The notes: generated from the sequence alone by a model not told the origin. A DNA stretch of 64,000 nucleotides from Pseudooceanicola aestuarii (GCF_010614805.1 NZ_JAAFZC010000001.1:2520001-2584000), one strand, 5' to 3'. Positions 25,542 through 36,414 are shown, counted from the stretch's first letter. Numbers and translations are program-made.

Positions 25542-26278
25542 TCGGCGCGCATCTCCGCCACGATCTGTTTCATCCCGTCATAGGGCACGTAACCGCGCAG
25601 CATCTGGTCATCCAGGATGAAAGTCGGCGTGCCATTGACCTGCATCCGCCGCGCCAGTGCGTGGTTCTCCGACAGGATGCGGTTCACCTCGTCACTGTCC
25701 ATCTCGGCCAGGATGGGCTGGGCGTCCAGGCCCAGCCCTTCGGCCAGGCGGGTCAGGGCGGCGGGGTCATAGGCCCCGTCATAGCTCATGAGGGCGTCAT
25801 GCACGGCTTTGTAGGCATCGTCGCCGGCAACCTGCTGGGTCGCCACGGCAAAGCGTGACGACAGAGTCGAGGCTTCGCCCAGGATCGGAAATTCCTTGAG
25901 GACAAACCGGATGTTGCCGTCTTCCTCGATCAGCTTTTCAACGTCCTCGTAGGCGCGCCGGCAATAGCCGCAGCGGTAATCCATGAATTCCACCAGCGTC
26001 ACGTCGCCCTCCGGGTTGCCGCCAACCCAGGAATGGCCGTCGTCGAAGATGTCATCGGCATTGGCGCGAACCAGGTTGACGTCATTGGCGGCGGCCTGTT
26101 CGGCCTGCCGTGTCTCCATGGATTGCACGGCCTCGATGATGATTTCGGGATGTTCCATCAGGTAGGCGCGCACCTCGTCGCGGAACGTCTCCCGCTCCGC
26201 ATCGGTCATCTCCGCCGCGGCGGGCTGGGTGAACGCAAGGGCTGCGGTGGCGGCAAGGGCGGTCTGGCGAAAGTTCAT
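25538..26278 (-). CDS. DsbA-family periplasmic thiol:disulfide oxidoreductase
   Basis: A 246-residue secreted protein. The signal peptide is residues 1-22 (FRQTALAATAALAFTQPAAA). A helical N-terminal extension (residues 24-65) is typical of Com1/DsbA-like proteins. The thioredoxin domain follows, with the active site CGYC (Cys103, Cys106) in FMDYRCGYCRRAYEDV and the cis-proline loop NGTPTFILDDQMLRGYVPYDGM. It probably forms or isomerises disulfides in exported proteins. I chose ATG 26278 because it gives a regular signal peptide. Upstream in-frame starts add Arg-rich residues. It is coupled by a 4-base overlap to the divergent CAAC paralogue downstream. Confidence 0.9.
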   Translation of the reverse strand: MNFRQTALAATAALAFTQPAAAEMTDAERETFRDEVRAYLMEHPEIIIEAVQSMETRQAEQAAANDVNLVRANADDIFDDGHSWVGGNPEGDVTLVEFMDYRCGYCRRAYEDVEKLIEEDGNIRFVLKEFPILGEASTLSSRFAVATQQVAGDDAYKAVHDALMSYDGAYDPAALTRLAEGLGLDAQPILAEMDSDEVNRILSENHALARRMQVNGTPTFILDDQMLRGYVPYDGMKQIVAEMRAE

Positions 26279-26395
26279 GCGACGTCTCATGCGTTGGGAG
26301 AGGGGTGGCCCGGTGCCGGGGGCAGGCTTCGTTGATTGACCTTTGCGGGCCATCCTGTGACACCCGGGCGAACGCCGCCACTTTCGGAGAACATC

Positions 26396-27538
26396 ATGCG
26401 AGTTTCAACCCGCGGAACCGTCGATCCCTTCATTGTGATGGACATTCTGGGCCGCGCCGCCGAGGCCGAGGCCCAGGGCCGCCGGATCATCCACATGGAG
26501 GTCGGCCAACCCGGCACCGGCGCACCATCGGGCGCCCGCTCGGCGCTGACCACGGCGCTGGATCACAGCACGCTTGGCTATTCGGTGGCGCGCGGCCTGC
26601 CGGCATTGCGGGCGGGGATCGCGGCGCTGTATCGCGACTGGTACGGCGTGGATCTGGATCCGGGCCGGGTGATCGTGACCTCCGGCGCCTCGGGGGCGTT
26701 TTCGCTGGCCTTTGCCTCGCTGTTCGACAGCGGTGCGCGGGTCGGCATGGGGGCGCCGGGCTATCCCTCCTACCGGCAGATCCTGCGTGCGATGGGCATG
26801 GACCCGGTGGTCCTGCAAACCAGCGCGGCGGCGCGGTACCAGCCGGGGCCGCAGGACATCGCGGGGCAGGGGCTGGACGGGTTGATCGTCGCGTCGCCCG
26901 GCAACCCGTCGGGCACCATGCTGGACCACGCGGCGCTGTCGGCGCTGATCGGGGCCGCGGCGGCGGAGGACACCGCCTTCATCTCGGACGAGATCTATCA
27001 CGGGTTGACCTACGAGACCCGGGCGACCACGGCGCTGGAAATCACCGATGACGTCTACGTCATCAACTCGTTTTCAAAGTACTTTTCCATGACCGGCTGG
27101 CGCGTCGGCTGGATGGTGGTGCCCGAGGATCACGTTCAGCGGGTCGAACGCATCGCCCAGCACATGTTCATCTGCGCGCCTCACGCCAGCCAGGTGGCAG
27201 CGCTGGCCGCGCTGGAGTGCCGCGCCGAGATGGAGGAGAACCTGAAGGTCTATGCCCGCAACCGCGCCCTGATGCTGGAGCGATTGCCGCAGATCGGGTT
27301 CGACCGGATCGCGCCGCCGGACGGGGCGTTCTACATCTATGCCGATGTCTCGGAGCTCACCGACGATTCCTTTGCCTTCGCGATGGAGCTGCTGGACCAG
27401 GCGGGGGTGGCGGTCACGCCCGGCCTGGATTTCGATGCTGAACGCGGACGCCGGACGCTGCGGTTCTCCTATGCCGCCGCGACCGCCGACCTGACGGAGG
27501 GGCTGGACCGCATCGCCCGCCACCTGGGGCGGGCGTAG
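26396..27538 (+). CDS. PLP-dependent aminotransferase, class I/II (fold type I)
   Basis: A 380-residue cytosolic aminotransferase. The AAT-I features are MEVGQPGTGAPSGARSAL, LGYSVARGLPALRAGIAALY, the ASPGNPSGTML nucleotide-fold stretch, FISDEIYHGLTYE with the PLP-contacting Asp and Tyr, and the Schiff-base Lys228 in NSFSKYFSMTGWRVGWMVVP. Substrate binding Arg is expected in LRFSYAAA. Candidate substrates are aspartate, aromatic or branched amino acids, and sequence alone does not decide. ATG 26396 is preceded by CGGAGAA. It is divergent from the DsbA gene (117 bases). Confidence 0.93.
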   Translation: MRVSTRGTVDPFIVMDILGRAAEAEAQGRRIIHMEVGQPGTGAPSGARSALTTALDHSTLGYSVARGLPALRAGIAALYRDWYGVDLDPGRVIVTSGASGAFSLAFASLFDSGARVGMGAPGYPSYRQILRAMGMDPVVLQTSAAARYQPGPQDIAGQGLDGLIVASPGNPSGTMLDHAALSALIGAAAAEDTAFISDEIYHGLTYETRATTALEITDDVYVINSFSKYFSMTGWRVGWMVVPEDHVQRVERIAQHMFICAPHASQVAALAALECRAEMEENLKVYARNRALMLERLPQIGFDRIAPPDGAFYIYADVSELTDDSFAFAMELLDQAGVAVTPGLDFDAERGRRTLRFSYAAATADLTEGLDRIARHLGRA

Positions 27539-27689
27539 GTCGGCGCGCGCACCGGGGAGCAGGTGACAGGCGCGCACCGACGGCATGGATCTGGACGCAA
27601 AGGTCGGGCAGGGGCGAACAACGGGGTCACGCATCGCCCCCGTGTGGACAGGCGGTATCGGCCGGGGCGGGGCGCCCGGCCGATACGGA

Positions 27690-28541
27690 TCAGCGAAACG
27701 GCTGGTCCAGCCGCAGCAGGCGGCGGTGGAACGGCGTCAGATCCTCTTGCGAGACCAGCCCGCCGCGCCGGGCCGTGTCGAGGATGGCACCCACATTGCC
27801 GCCCAGATGCTCGTAGACCATCCGCGTCACGCGGGGGCCGGTGATCGCGTCGCGCACCGTGCGGGTGACGTAGCCTTCCCAGAAATTGTTGTCGAAGGAG
27901 GGCACGCGGGCCAGGAAGTTGAACGTGCAGGTCATCGCCCGCTTGCGCGAAATCAGCGCGGCAACGCCGTCTTCCTGGTTGATGAAGATGCCGCGGAATT
28001 CGCGGGCCTCCGGCGCGTCGTCCAGCCCCTGTTGGCGCATCGCCTCGCGGGCCTCGTAGCCGCGCACGAAGGTGCAGCCGTCGCGGCGGAACACGTAGAC
28101 CAGCCCGATGATGCCCATGGTTTCGTCCACGAAGGAGCGGCGGGAGAACCTGTAGAAGCCCGAGGGTAGCGTGTCCTCGCCGACCTCGGTCGCGTTGGCG
28201 CCCAGATATTCCGCGATTTCGGGATGGTTCAGCAGATCGAACTGAGCCGGGGTAATCTGGCCCACCGGTTCCAGCAGAATGCGTGCATCGGTGTCGAAGA
28301 ACTGACAGATCCGGTGCAGGACGTCGGGGCGGGGGAAACTCTCCCCGGAGAGGTAGCGATTGTATTGCGTGCGGTTGATCCCCAGTTCCCGGCAAAGCCC
28401 GGCGATGGATGGAAAACGGCTGCTCAGCAACCGCAGGTTGCTACCGAAGATACCTCTGATTTCGTCAGGCTGCATATCGTATTGTCCGGATTTCGTTCGC
28501 CGTTTGGCGCCGACCGTCCCCCCTGCTGCAAGTGTGTCCAT
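27690..28541 (-). CDS. XRE-type helix-turn-helix transcriptional regulator
   Basis: A 283-residue regulator. The HTH lies at about residues 30-85 (LLSSRFPSIAGLCRELGINRTQYNRYLSGESFPRPDVLHRICQFF). The remaining 190 residues form a sensor-like domain I cannot name, with FYRFSRRSFVDETMGIIGLVYVFRRDG and FNFLARVPSFDNNFWEGYV. No ligand is evident. Two starts are possible: ATG 28541, with AAGGTAAGGACC just upstream, and ATG 28475 (MQPDEIRG), which lacks a good site, so I used the first. It faces the small conserved hypothetical gene at 28750 across a 208-base region, which it may control. Confidence 0.82.
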   Translation of the reverse strand: MDTLAAGGTVGAKRRTKSGQYDMQPDEIRGIFGSNLRLLSSRFPSIAGLCRELGINRTQYNRYLSGESFPRPDVLHRICQFFDTDARILLEPVGQITPAQFDLLNHPEIAEYLGANATEVGEDTLPSGFYRFSRRSFVDETMGIIGLVYVFRRDGCTFVRGYEAREAMRQQGLDDAPEAREFRGIFINQEDGVAALISRKRAMTCTFNFLARVPSFDNNFWEGYVTRTVRDAITGPRVTRMVYEHLGGNVGAILDTARRGGLVSQEDLTPFHRRLLRLDQPFR

Positions 28542-28749
28542 AGGTCCTTACCTTCTTTCCGCAGTTGACTGCGAATTTTTCTCTGGATCTGGTGCTTGTT
28601 CGCGTCAATAATGCTGCTATCTTACGTCAATCCTTTAGGGATGCGACACAAAAATTGACTGACTGTAGGCGATTTCGGGAATCCTCTTTTTGCGGAGTCT
28701 CACTGATTATCGTTGTCCAATGCTAACCGCGGAACAATGGAAATTTTCC

Positions 28750-29148
28750 ATGTTTGGTATCGTGTTATGGAGCGACCCGGCCCGTTGTAAAGCCGTGATC
28801 TGGTGCGAAGATCACCGCGGGCTGGCCTATGTAGACGGCGGCTGTGGGAACAGCGCCGACACCAGTTTGCAGAAATGTCCCCTGGACAGCGGCGATCTGG
28901 TGGAGTTCGAGCTGAGCGCCGATATCTCCTTCCGGCGGGCGCTCAACCCGCGCCGCGTCGCGGCGGAGCCTTGCCCGACGCTGGTTCACCGCCTGTTGGA
29001 GGCGCACGAGGCCCAGGAGGCAGAGCAGCCGCCGCTGCGCGTCGTGCCCGACACACCCAATGCCATCCGCCTGCCGCGCCGCGAAACCTCCCGTGACGCG
29101 AAGGCGCAGCAGCCGCCGCGCGGGCGCAAGGTCGTGCCCTTCGCCTGA
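28750..29148 (+). CDS. Conserved hypothetical protein, 132 residues
   Basis: A small cytosolic protein beginning MFGIVLWSDPARCKAVIWCEDHRGLAYVDG. I believe this opening is conserved in Rhodobacterales, but no function is known to me. The N-terminal 75 residues look like a small beta-barrel (alternating hydrophobics, VEFELSADISFRRALNPRRV), somewhat reminiscent of cold-shock/OB folds. The last 50 residues are Arg/Pro/Gln-rich and basic. GGAAA lies 8 bases before ATG 28750. Starts 10 and 20 codons earlier (28720, 28690) are possible. It diverges from the XRE regulator gene. Confidence 0.6.
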   Translation: MFGIVLWSDPARCKAVIWCEDHRGLAYVDGGCGNSADTSLQKCPLDSGDLVEFELSADISFRRALNPRRVAAEPCPTLVHRLLEAHEAQEAEQPPLRVVPDTPNAIRLPRRETSRDAKAQQPPRGRKVVPFA

Positions 29149-29220
29149 CCCGCTGTCGCCCGGATGGAAGGGGCGCAGCGCGCCGGTCCGCGCCCGAGGC
29201 GCCGGGCGATCCGGCGCGCG

Positions 29221-29261
29221 GAAAAAAGACGGGGCGCCCCGCTGCTGCGGTGACGCCCCGT
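29221..29261 (-). terminator. Terminator of the ilvB-ilvN operon
   Basis: On the minus strand ACGGGGCG pairs with CGCCCCGT (29254-29261 with 29229-29236) around a 17-base loop and is followed by CTTTTTTC. It lies 54 bases after the ilvN stop. Confidence 0.85.
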
Positions 29262-29314
29262 GCTGTTTCGATCCAGCGGAATCGCCGCGCCCCAGCCCCC
29301 CCCCGGGGGAGCGG

Positions 29315-29878
29315 TCAGATCGTGCCGCGCGCCAGGGCGGCGACGCCGGTGCGCGCCATCTCTGCCAGGCCCAGCGGGCGCATCAGGTCGGCGAAGGCGT
29401 CGATTTTCTCAGGCGGGCCGGTCAGTTCGAAGACAAAGCTGCTCAGCGTCGAATCCACAACATTGGCACGGAAGATATCCGCCAGGCGCAGTGCCTCCAC
29501 CCGTTTTTCGCCCTCACCCTCGACCTTCATCAGCGCCAGTTCGCGCTGGACCGACGGCCCTTCGACCGTCAGGTCGTGGACCTCGTGCACCGGAACGATC
29601 CGGCCCAACTGGGCCTTGATCTGTTCGATGATCTGCGGCGTGCCGCGCGTCACCACGGTGATCCGCGACAGATGGCCGGTGTGGTCGACTTCGGCCACCG
29701 TGAGGCTGTCGATATTGTAGCCCCTGCCGGAAAACAGGCCGATGACGCGGGCCAGCACGCCGGCCTCGTTATCCACCAGCACGGTCAGCGTGTGGCTTTC
29801 GATCACGTCGCTGTTGGGGTCGCGTAGCGCATAGACGGAATGGCTGGACGAACCCTGTTCGATTTTCAGTGCGGACAT
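29315..29878 (-). CDS. ilvN: Acetolactate synthase small (regulatory) subunit
   Basis: A 187-residue regulatory subunit of acetohydroxyacid synthase, responsible for valine feedback inhibition and activation of the large subunit. The N-terminal ACT domain is SHTLTVLVDNEAGVLARVIGLFSGRGYNIDSLTV, followed by HLSRITVVTRGTPQIIEQI. The C-terminal IlvN domain includes RELALMKVEGEGEKRVEALRLADIFRANVVD. ATG 29878 has AAGGAGAG just upstream. A GTG one codon earlier is less likely. Only 11 bases separate it from ilvB. The subunit size matches the ilvH/ilvN family. Confidence 0.96.
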   Translation of the reverse strand: MSALKIEQGSSSHSVYALRDPNSDVIESHTLTVLVDNEAGVLARVIGLFSGRGYNIDSLTVAEVDHTGHLSRITVVTRGTPQIIEQIKAQLGRIVPVHEVHDLTVEGPSVQRELALMKVEGEGEKRVEALRLADIFRANVVDSTLSSFVFELTGPPEKIDAFADLMRPLGLAEMARTGVAALARGTI

Positions 29879-29889
29879 CACTTCTCTCC

Positions 29890-31629
<1,740 letters not shown>

Positions 31630-31670
31630 CGTTCTCTCTCCGTCTGCGGCCGCGGCGCGACCTGTCGCAA

Positions 31671-31746
31671 TAAAAAAGCCCCCGGCGGGAAGTCCGGGGG
31701 CGCATGGGTCCGTACTGGGGTTCCGGTGCTTACCGGCCCATGCGCC
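31671..31746 (-). promoter_or_regulatory. Transcription attenuator of ilvBN
   Basis: On the minus strand the last leader codons GGCGCATGGG (31737-31746) can pair over 10 bases with CCCATGCGCC (31699-31708). That antiterminator overlaps the foot of the terminator stem GCCCCCGG/CCGGGGGC (31694-31701 and 31678-31685), which is followed by TTTTTTA. A ribosome stalled on the Leu-Val-Ile-Ile-Val codons would leave the antiterminator free. One reaching the stop at 31730 would cover it and let the terminator form. Confidence 0.9.
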
Positions 31747-31798
31747 ATTCCTCTACGATAATTACTAGTGCGGTCACGTGCGGGATCCCTTTGGTCAT
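31730..31798 (-). CDS. ilvL: Ilv leader peptide
   Basis: A 22-codon frame on the minus strand encoding MTKGIPHVTALVIIVEEWRMGR. It holds one run of five branched-chain codons (CTA GTA ATT ATC GTA), several of them rare in this GC-rich genome, directly before the attenuator hairpins. It is too short to be a functional enzyme and its position, 101 bases before ilvB, fits a translated sensor of charged Ile, Leu and Val tRNAs. There is no ribosome binding site before its ATG. The predicted promoter places transcription start at or next to the A of the ATG. Confidence 0.87.
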   Translation of the reverse strand: MTKGIPHVTALVIIVEEWRMGR

Positions 31799-31804
31799 GA
31801 AGGA

Positions 31805-31833
31805 TGCTTATGGGCTGCCTTGCCGAAGGTCAA
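31805..31833 (-). promoter_or_regulatory. Sigma-70-type promoter of ilvL-ilvBN
   Basis: On the minus strand TTGACC (31833-31828) and TAAGCA (31810-31805) are separated by 17 bases. Start of transcription about 7 bases downstream would fall at 31798, the first base of the leader ATG. Confidence 0.6.
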
Positions 31834-32007
31834 CCGCCAATATGGGGCGAATCTGTCGCGGTGCCCCAATTTTCTTTCCATTTCTTGCGCGCAGCCCCGA
31901 TCCGGCGCAACGGCGCCGTGCTGCCGGGCCCGCGTGTCACCAGTGCACCGGGGTAGGGGGGCCTGTCCGCGAATAGGCCCGCGCGGCCAATGCCGCCGGT
32001 CCGGTGA

Positions 32008-32715
32008 TCAGAATTGCCGCCCCGTCCCCTGCAACACGCCATGTTCCATCGCATACAGCGTCAAACCTGCGGTGGAGGAAATCCCCAGCTTCTTCTTGAT
32101 GTTCTTGCGATGCGTCTCCACCGTGCGGACCGAGATATCCAGCGCCAGGGCCACGGCCTTGTTGCTTTTGCCCTGGGCCAGTTGCAACAGGATCGTCTGT
32201 TCGCGGTTCGTCAGCTGCCCGGCGCCGCGCCGGGGCGCCAGCGAACCCTTGGCCCCGGTGCAGAGGTAGCGCTCCCCCTGCATCACCGCGTCGATGGCGC
32301 GCTTGATCTCGTCGGTGGGCACGTCCTTCAGCACATAGCCCATGGCGCCGTGATCCAGCGCGGTAGAGATATATTCCGGGCTGTCATGCATCGACAGGAT
32401 CAGGATGCGCAGGTCGGGATGGCGCTCCAGCAGCATTTCGCAGGCGGTCAGCCCGCCCATCTCCGGCATGTTGAGGTCCAGCAGGATGACATCGGGCGTG
32501 ATCTGCTCCACCGCCTCGATGATGGCACGGCCGGTGCCGTAGGTGCCGACCACGACGATGTCGTCAAAGCTTTCCAGGATCGCCTCGATCCCCTGGGCGA
32601 CCATGGGGTGATCATCCACGATGGCGACACGGATCGCCCCGGCCATGGTCTCGGGCGTGTCTGCGCCGGCTTTTTCAAGGCCAGCTGCGGCCGGGGGTGC
32701 GGAGTGAAGCGTCAT
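32008..32715 (-). CDS. NarL/FixJ-family response regulator
   Basis: A 235-residue cytosolic regulator. The receiver domain (about 28-145) has the acidic pocket IVDDH, phospho-acceptor Asp80 in VILLDLNMPEMGG and Lys near VLKDVPTDE. The C-terminal LuxR-type HTH is LTNREQTILLQLAQGKSNKAVALALDISVRTVETHRKNIKKKLG. ATG 32715 overlaps the stop of the upstream kinase gene by 4 bases, so the two are a cognate pair. A 27-residue unstructured lead precedes the receiver domain. The likely target is the divergent TRAP transporter operon beyond the kinase gene. Confidence 0.93.
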   Translation of the reverse strand: MTLHSAPPAAAGLEKAGADTPETMAGAIRVAIVDDHPMVAQGIEAILESFDDIVVVGTYGTGRAIIEAVEQITPDVILLDLNMPEMGGLTACEMLLERHPDLRILILSMHDSPEYISTALDHGAMGYVLKDVPTDEIKRAIDAVMQGERYLCTGAKGSLAPRRGAGQLTNREQTILLQLAQGKSNKAVALALDISVRTVETHRKNIKKKLGISSTAGLTLYAMEHGVLQGTGRQF

Positions 32716-34145
32716 GCGCTTTCCTTTCCGGTGAGTTCCGATAGGTCGGACCCGCTGCCGGGGTCCAGAAGGTGGGTCAGGGGCACGCGGGCCTCGATCA
32801 CGGTGCCGGTGCGGGCGGACAGGATGCGCAGGGTGCCGTCCATCTGCTCCATCCGTTCCTGCATGTTGCGCAGGCCCAGCCCTGCGGGCGGGCGCCGGCC
32901 CTGCGCGGTCTGGATGCCGCAGCCGTCATCGGCGATGCGCATGGTGGCACCGTTTCGGTGGCCGCGCACATCCACGCTGACATGGGTCGCGCCGGAATGG
33001 CGTTCGACATTGGTCAACGCCTCCTGCGCGATCCGGTACAGCGCGATCTTGGCGTCGCCGTCCAGCCGGTTGCGGAACGGGACGGTGGTGAATTCGGTCT
33101 CGATCCCGGTGCGTGTGCCGAAATCGGCGACCAGCGCCTTGAGCGCCGGGCCAAGCCCGAGATCGTCCAGCACGCCAGGGCGCAGATCGCGGGAAATGCG
33201 GCGCACCTCCTGGATCGCCTCGCCCAGGCTGTCGACGCCGCGATCCAGCGTTTCACCGGCGCGCGCATCGCCGGTGTTCAGCCGGCGTCGGGCACTGTCC
33301 AGAGCATAGCGTACCGCCACCAGAAGTTGCGAGATCCCGTCGTGCAATTCCCGCGCCACGCGGCCACGTTCCTCTTCCTGGGCGTCGAACACGCGCTGCG
33401 TCAGCTCCTTCAGCTTGGCGTCGGCCAGGCGGCGCTCGCGGATGTTGATGATCAACCCGGAGGCGAAGACCAGAAACAGTGCCGCAGCCGTGATCGCGCC
33501 GATATAGACGAAGGTGCGGCGCACGCGGGCCTCCACATCGGCGCGGGCGGCGGCGGTGGTGGCCAGCACGTCGTCGATGAAAACCCCGGTGCCCACGACC
33601 CAGTTCCACGAATGCAAAGCTGCGACAAAGGACACCATCTGCGCCTCCTCGCCGGTGGACGGCTTGGGCCAGAGGTGGCTGACCCAACCCGATCCCTGGC
33701 GGGCGGTGGCGATGAAATTCTGCACCACCTTCTGCCCGTTGCCGTCCTCCAGATCCCACCAATTGCGGTTGATCATTCGGGTCTGGCGCGGCGAGACGTA
33801 ATTCGTGCCTTCGTAATCATAGACGAAGAAGAACCCTTCGTCGCCGTAGATCATCGCGGCAAGGATCTGTTTCACCTTGGTCTTGGCGGTCTCGTCCGTG
33901 GGGTCGGCATTGCCGTAGATGAAGTGAAAGGCGTTGCGGGCCTGGGTCACGTAATTGCGCAGCTCGGCTTTCTTGGCGGCAATCAGCTGGCGTTCCAGCG
34001 CCGCGATCTCGCGCTCCGCCAGGTCGCGCGACTGATGGGCGACCAGCAGGGAAATCGCCGTCACCGCCAGAATCAGCGGCAGCGTCGCCAGGAGGAACAG
34101 CTTCTGGCCATAGCTGGGAAGGAACCGGGAGGGCAGTCGTCGCAT
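32712..34145 (-). CDS. Cache-domain sensor histidine kinase
   Basis: A 477-residue inner-membrane kinase. In order: membrane segment 1 (residues 15-36), periplasmic single Cache_2 domain (about 40-195, with GDEGFFFVYDYEGTNYVSPRQTRMINRNWWDL and HSWNWVVGTGVFIDDV), membrane segment 2 (about 212-234), HisKA_3 dimerisation domain with His268 in EEERGRVARELHDGISQLL, and HATPase_c with ALTNVERHSGA, DDGCGI and GLGLRNM. Cache_2 domains of this type bind small carboxylates. The ligand is inferred from the adjacent 2-oxo acid-type TRAP transporter. I chose ATG 34145 (MRRLPSRFL). The frame is open 47 codons further. It diverges from the transporter operon with 202 bases between. Confidence 0.9.
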   Translation of the reverse strand: MRRLPSRFLPSYGQKLFLLATLPLILAVTAISLLVAHQSRDLAEREIAALERQLIAAKKAELRNYVTQARNAFHFIYGNADPTDETAKTKVKQILAAMIYGDEGFFFVYDYEGTNYVSPRQTRMINRNWWDLEDGNGQKVVQNFIATARQGSGWVSHLWPKPSTGEEAQMVSFVAALHSWNWVVGTGVFIDDVLATTAAARADVEARVRRTFVYIGAITAAALFLVFASGLIINIRERRLADAKLKELTQRVFDAQEEERGRVARELHDGISQLLVAVRYALDSARRRLNTGDARAGETLDRGVDSLGEAIQEVRRISRDLRPGVLDDLGLGPALKALVADFGTRTGIETEFTTVPFRNRLDGDAKIALYRIAQEALTNVERHSGATHVSVDVRGHRNGATMRIADDGCGIQTAQGRRPPAGLGLRNMQERMEQMDGTLRILSARTGTVIEARVPLTHLLDPGSGSDLSELTGKESA

Positions 34146-34347
34146 GGGGCGGGTTTCTATGTAACGGCGGACCACTTTACCAGTTGCCGCAGCGTCGGCA
34201 GAGCGCACTTCCTGCGGTTTCAGACCCTTATATACGTATTCTTTGGTATTTCGCGACAGGAATTCCGCGGCTAGGGTCAGCGCCACTTGAAGCGATCCGC
34301 ATCGCCCCGGGGAGGGCGGCGCATATCGTCAACCGGGAGGAAAATAT

Positions 34348-35433
34348 ATGGATCGTCGTTCTTTTCTGAAGAATTCCGCATTGGGCGGTACAGCCGCCGC
34401 GGCTGCCACGCTGGCCGCGCCCGCCATCGCGCAGGGCATGACGCAGCTGACCATGGTCACCACCTGGCCGCGCGGGCTGGCTGGTGTCTGGGATTCGGTC
34501 GAACGTTTCGCCAACAATGTCAACGAGATGTCCGGCGGTTCGCTGACCATCGACGCCAAGGCCGGTGGCGAACTCGTCGGCGCGCTGGAAAGCTTTGACG
34601 CCGTGACCTCGGGGCAGGCGGATATCTACCACGGCGCCGATTACTACTGGGTCGGTCAGCACCCCGCCTGGGCGTTCTTCACCGCCGTGCCGCTGGGCAT
34701 GACCGCGCCGGAAATCATGGTCTGGTACTATGCTCAGGGCGGCATGGCGCTGCACCACGAGCTGGGCGAAGTCTTCGGGATCAAGCCGTTCATCGCCGGC
34801 CAGACCGCCGCGCAGGGCGGTGGCTGGTATCGCAATCCGATCAATTCCGCCGACGATTTCAAGGGCCTGAAATTCCGCATGCCCGGCCTGGGCGGCCAGG
34901 CGCTGGCGAAGCTGGGCGCATCGGTCCAGAACATTCCCGGCGGCGAAATCTATCAGGCGCTGTCCACCGGCGCGCTGGATGGCACCGAGTGGATCGGCCC
35001 CTGGTCCGACGAACGCCTGGGTCTGCAAGAGGTCTGCGATCATTACTACCCCGCCGGTTTCCACGAGCCGGGCGCGGCCCTGTCCGTCGGCTGCAACCTG
35101 GATGTCTTCAACGGCCTGTCGCCGGAGCATCAGAAGATCATCGAAGTCGCAGCCGCCGATGCGCACCAGCACAATTACGCGCTGTTCATCGCCAACAACG
35201 GCCCGGCGCTGGCGCGTCTGCAACAGGGCGGCACCCAGGTGCACGAGTTCACCGACGACGTGTGGGATGCCTTTGGCGCGGCGTCCAAGGAAGTTCTGGA
35301 TGGCTTCATGGATGACGAGATCTTTGCCAAGATCCGCACGGCGGTTGACGAATCCATGGCCAGCACCGCCGGCTGGGTCTCCCGCTCCGACGGGGCCTAT
35401 ACCGCACAGCGGTCGCGCGTGAACGGGATGTAA
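34348..35433 (+). CDS. TRAP transporter periplasmic binding protein, TakP-like
   Basis: A 361-residue exported solute receptor. The N terminus MDRRSFLKNSALGG followed by a hydrophobic stretch and AAPAIAQG is a Tat-type signal. The mature part matches the DctP family and most closely the 2-oxo acid binder TakP of Rhodobacter sphaeroides by memory of its pattern: GGWYRNPINSADDFKGLKFRM, QNIPGGEIYQALSTGALDGTEWIGPWSDE. TakP relatives bind pyruvate, other 2-oxo acids or lactate, with a conserved Arg in the KFRMP segment contacting the carboxylate. A strong site GGGAGGAAAA precedes ATG 34348. A hairpin follows the gene (35459), then the two permease genes. Confidence 0.92.
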   Translation: MDRRSFLKNSALGGTAAAAATLAAPAIAQGMTQLTMVTTWPRGLAGVWDSVERFANNVNEMSGGSLTIDAKAGGELVGALESFDAVTSGQADIYHGADYYWVGQHPAWAFFTAVPLGMTAPEIMVWYYAQGGMALHHELGEVFGIKPFIAGQTAAQGGGWYRNPINSADDFKGLKFRMPGLGGQALAKLGASVQNIPGGEIYQALSTGALDGTEWIGPWSDERLGLQEVCDHYYPAGFHEPGAALSVGCNLDVFNGLSPEHQKIIEVAAADAHQHNYALFIANNGPALARLQQGGTQVHEFTDDVWDAFGAASKEVLDGFMDDEIFAKIRTAVDESMASTAGWVSRSDGAYTAQRSRVNGM

Positions 35434-35458
35434 TCCCCGCCTGACGCGAAACGAAATC

Positions 35459-35490
35459 GGGCTGCGCATCCTGACGGTGCGCAGCCCTTT
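35459..35490 (+). terminator. Intra-operon hairpin after the binding-protein gene
   Basis: GGGCTGCGCA (35459-35468) pairs perfectly with TGCGCAGCCC (35478-35487) around a 9-base loop and is followed only by TTTG. It could stabilise the 5' message or terminate part of the transcripts, giving more receptor than permease. Confidence 0.75.
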
Positions 35491-35506
35491 GCCAAGGGGA
35501 GAGGCG

Positions 35507-36400
<894 letters not shown>

Positions 36401-36414
36401 GGGGCGGATGAACC

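Noticed and set aside
32772..34274. A 500-codon open frame antisense to the sensor kinase
   Set aside because: The kinase shows complete Cache, HisKA_3 and ATPase motifs; the antisense frame shows none.
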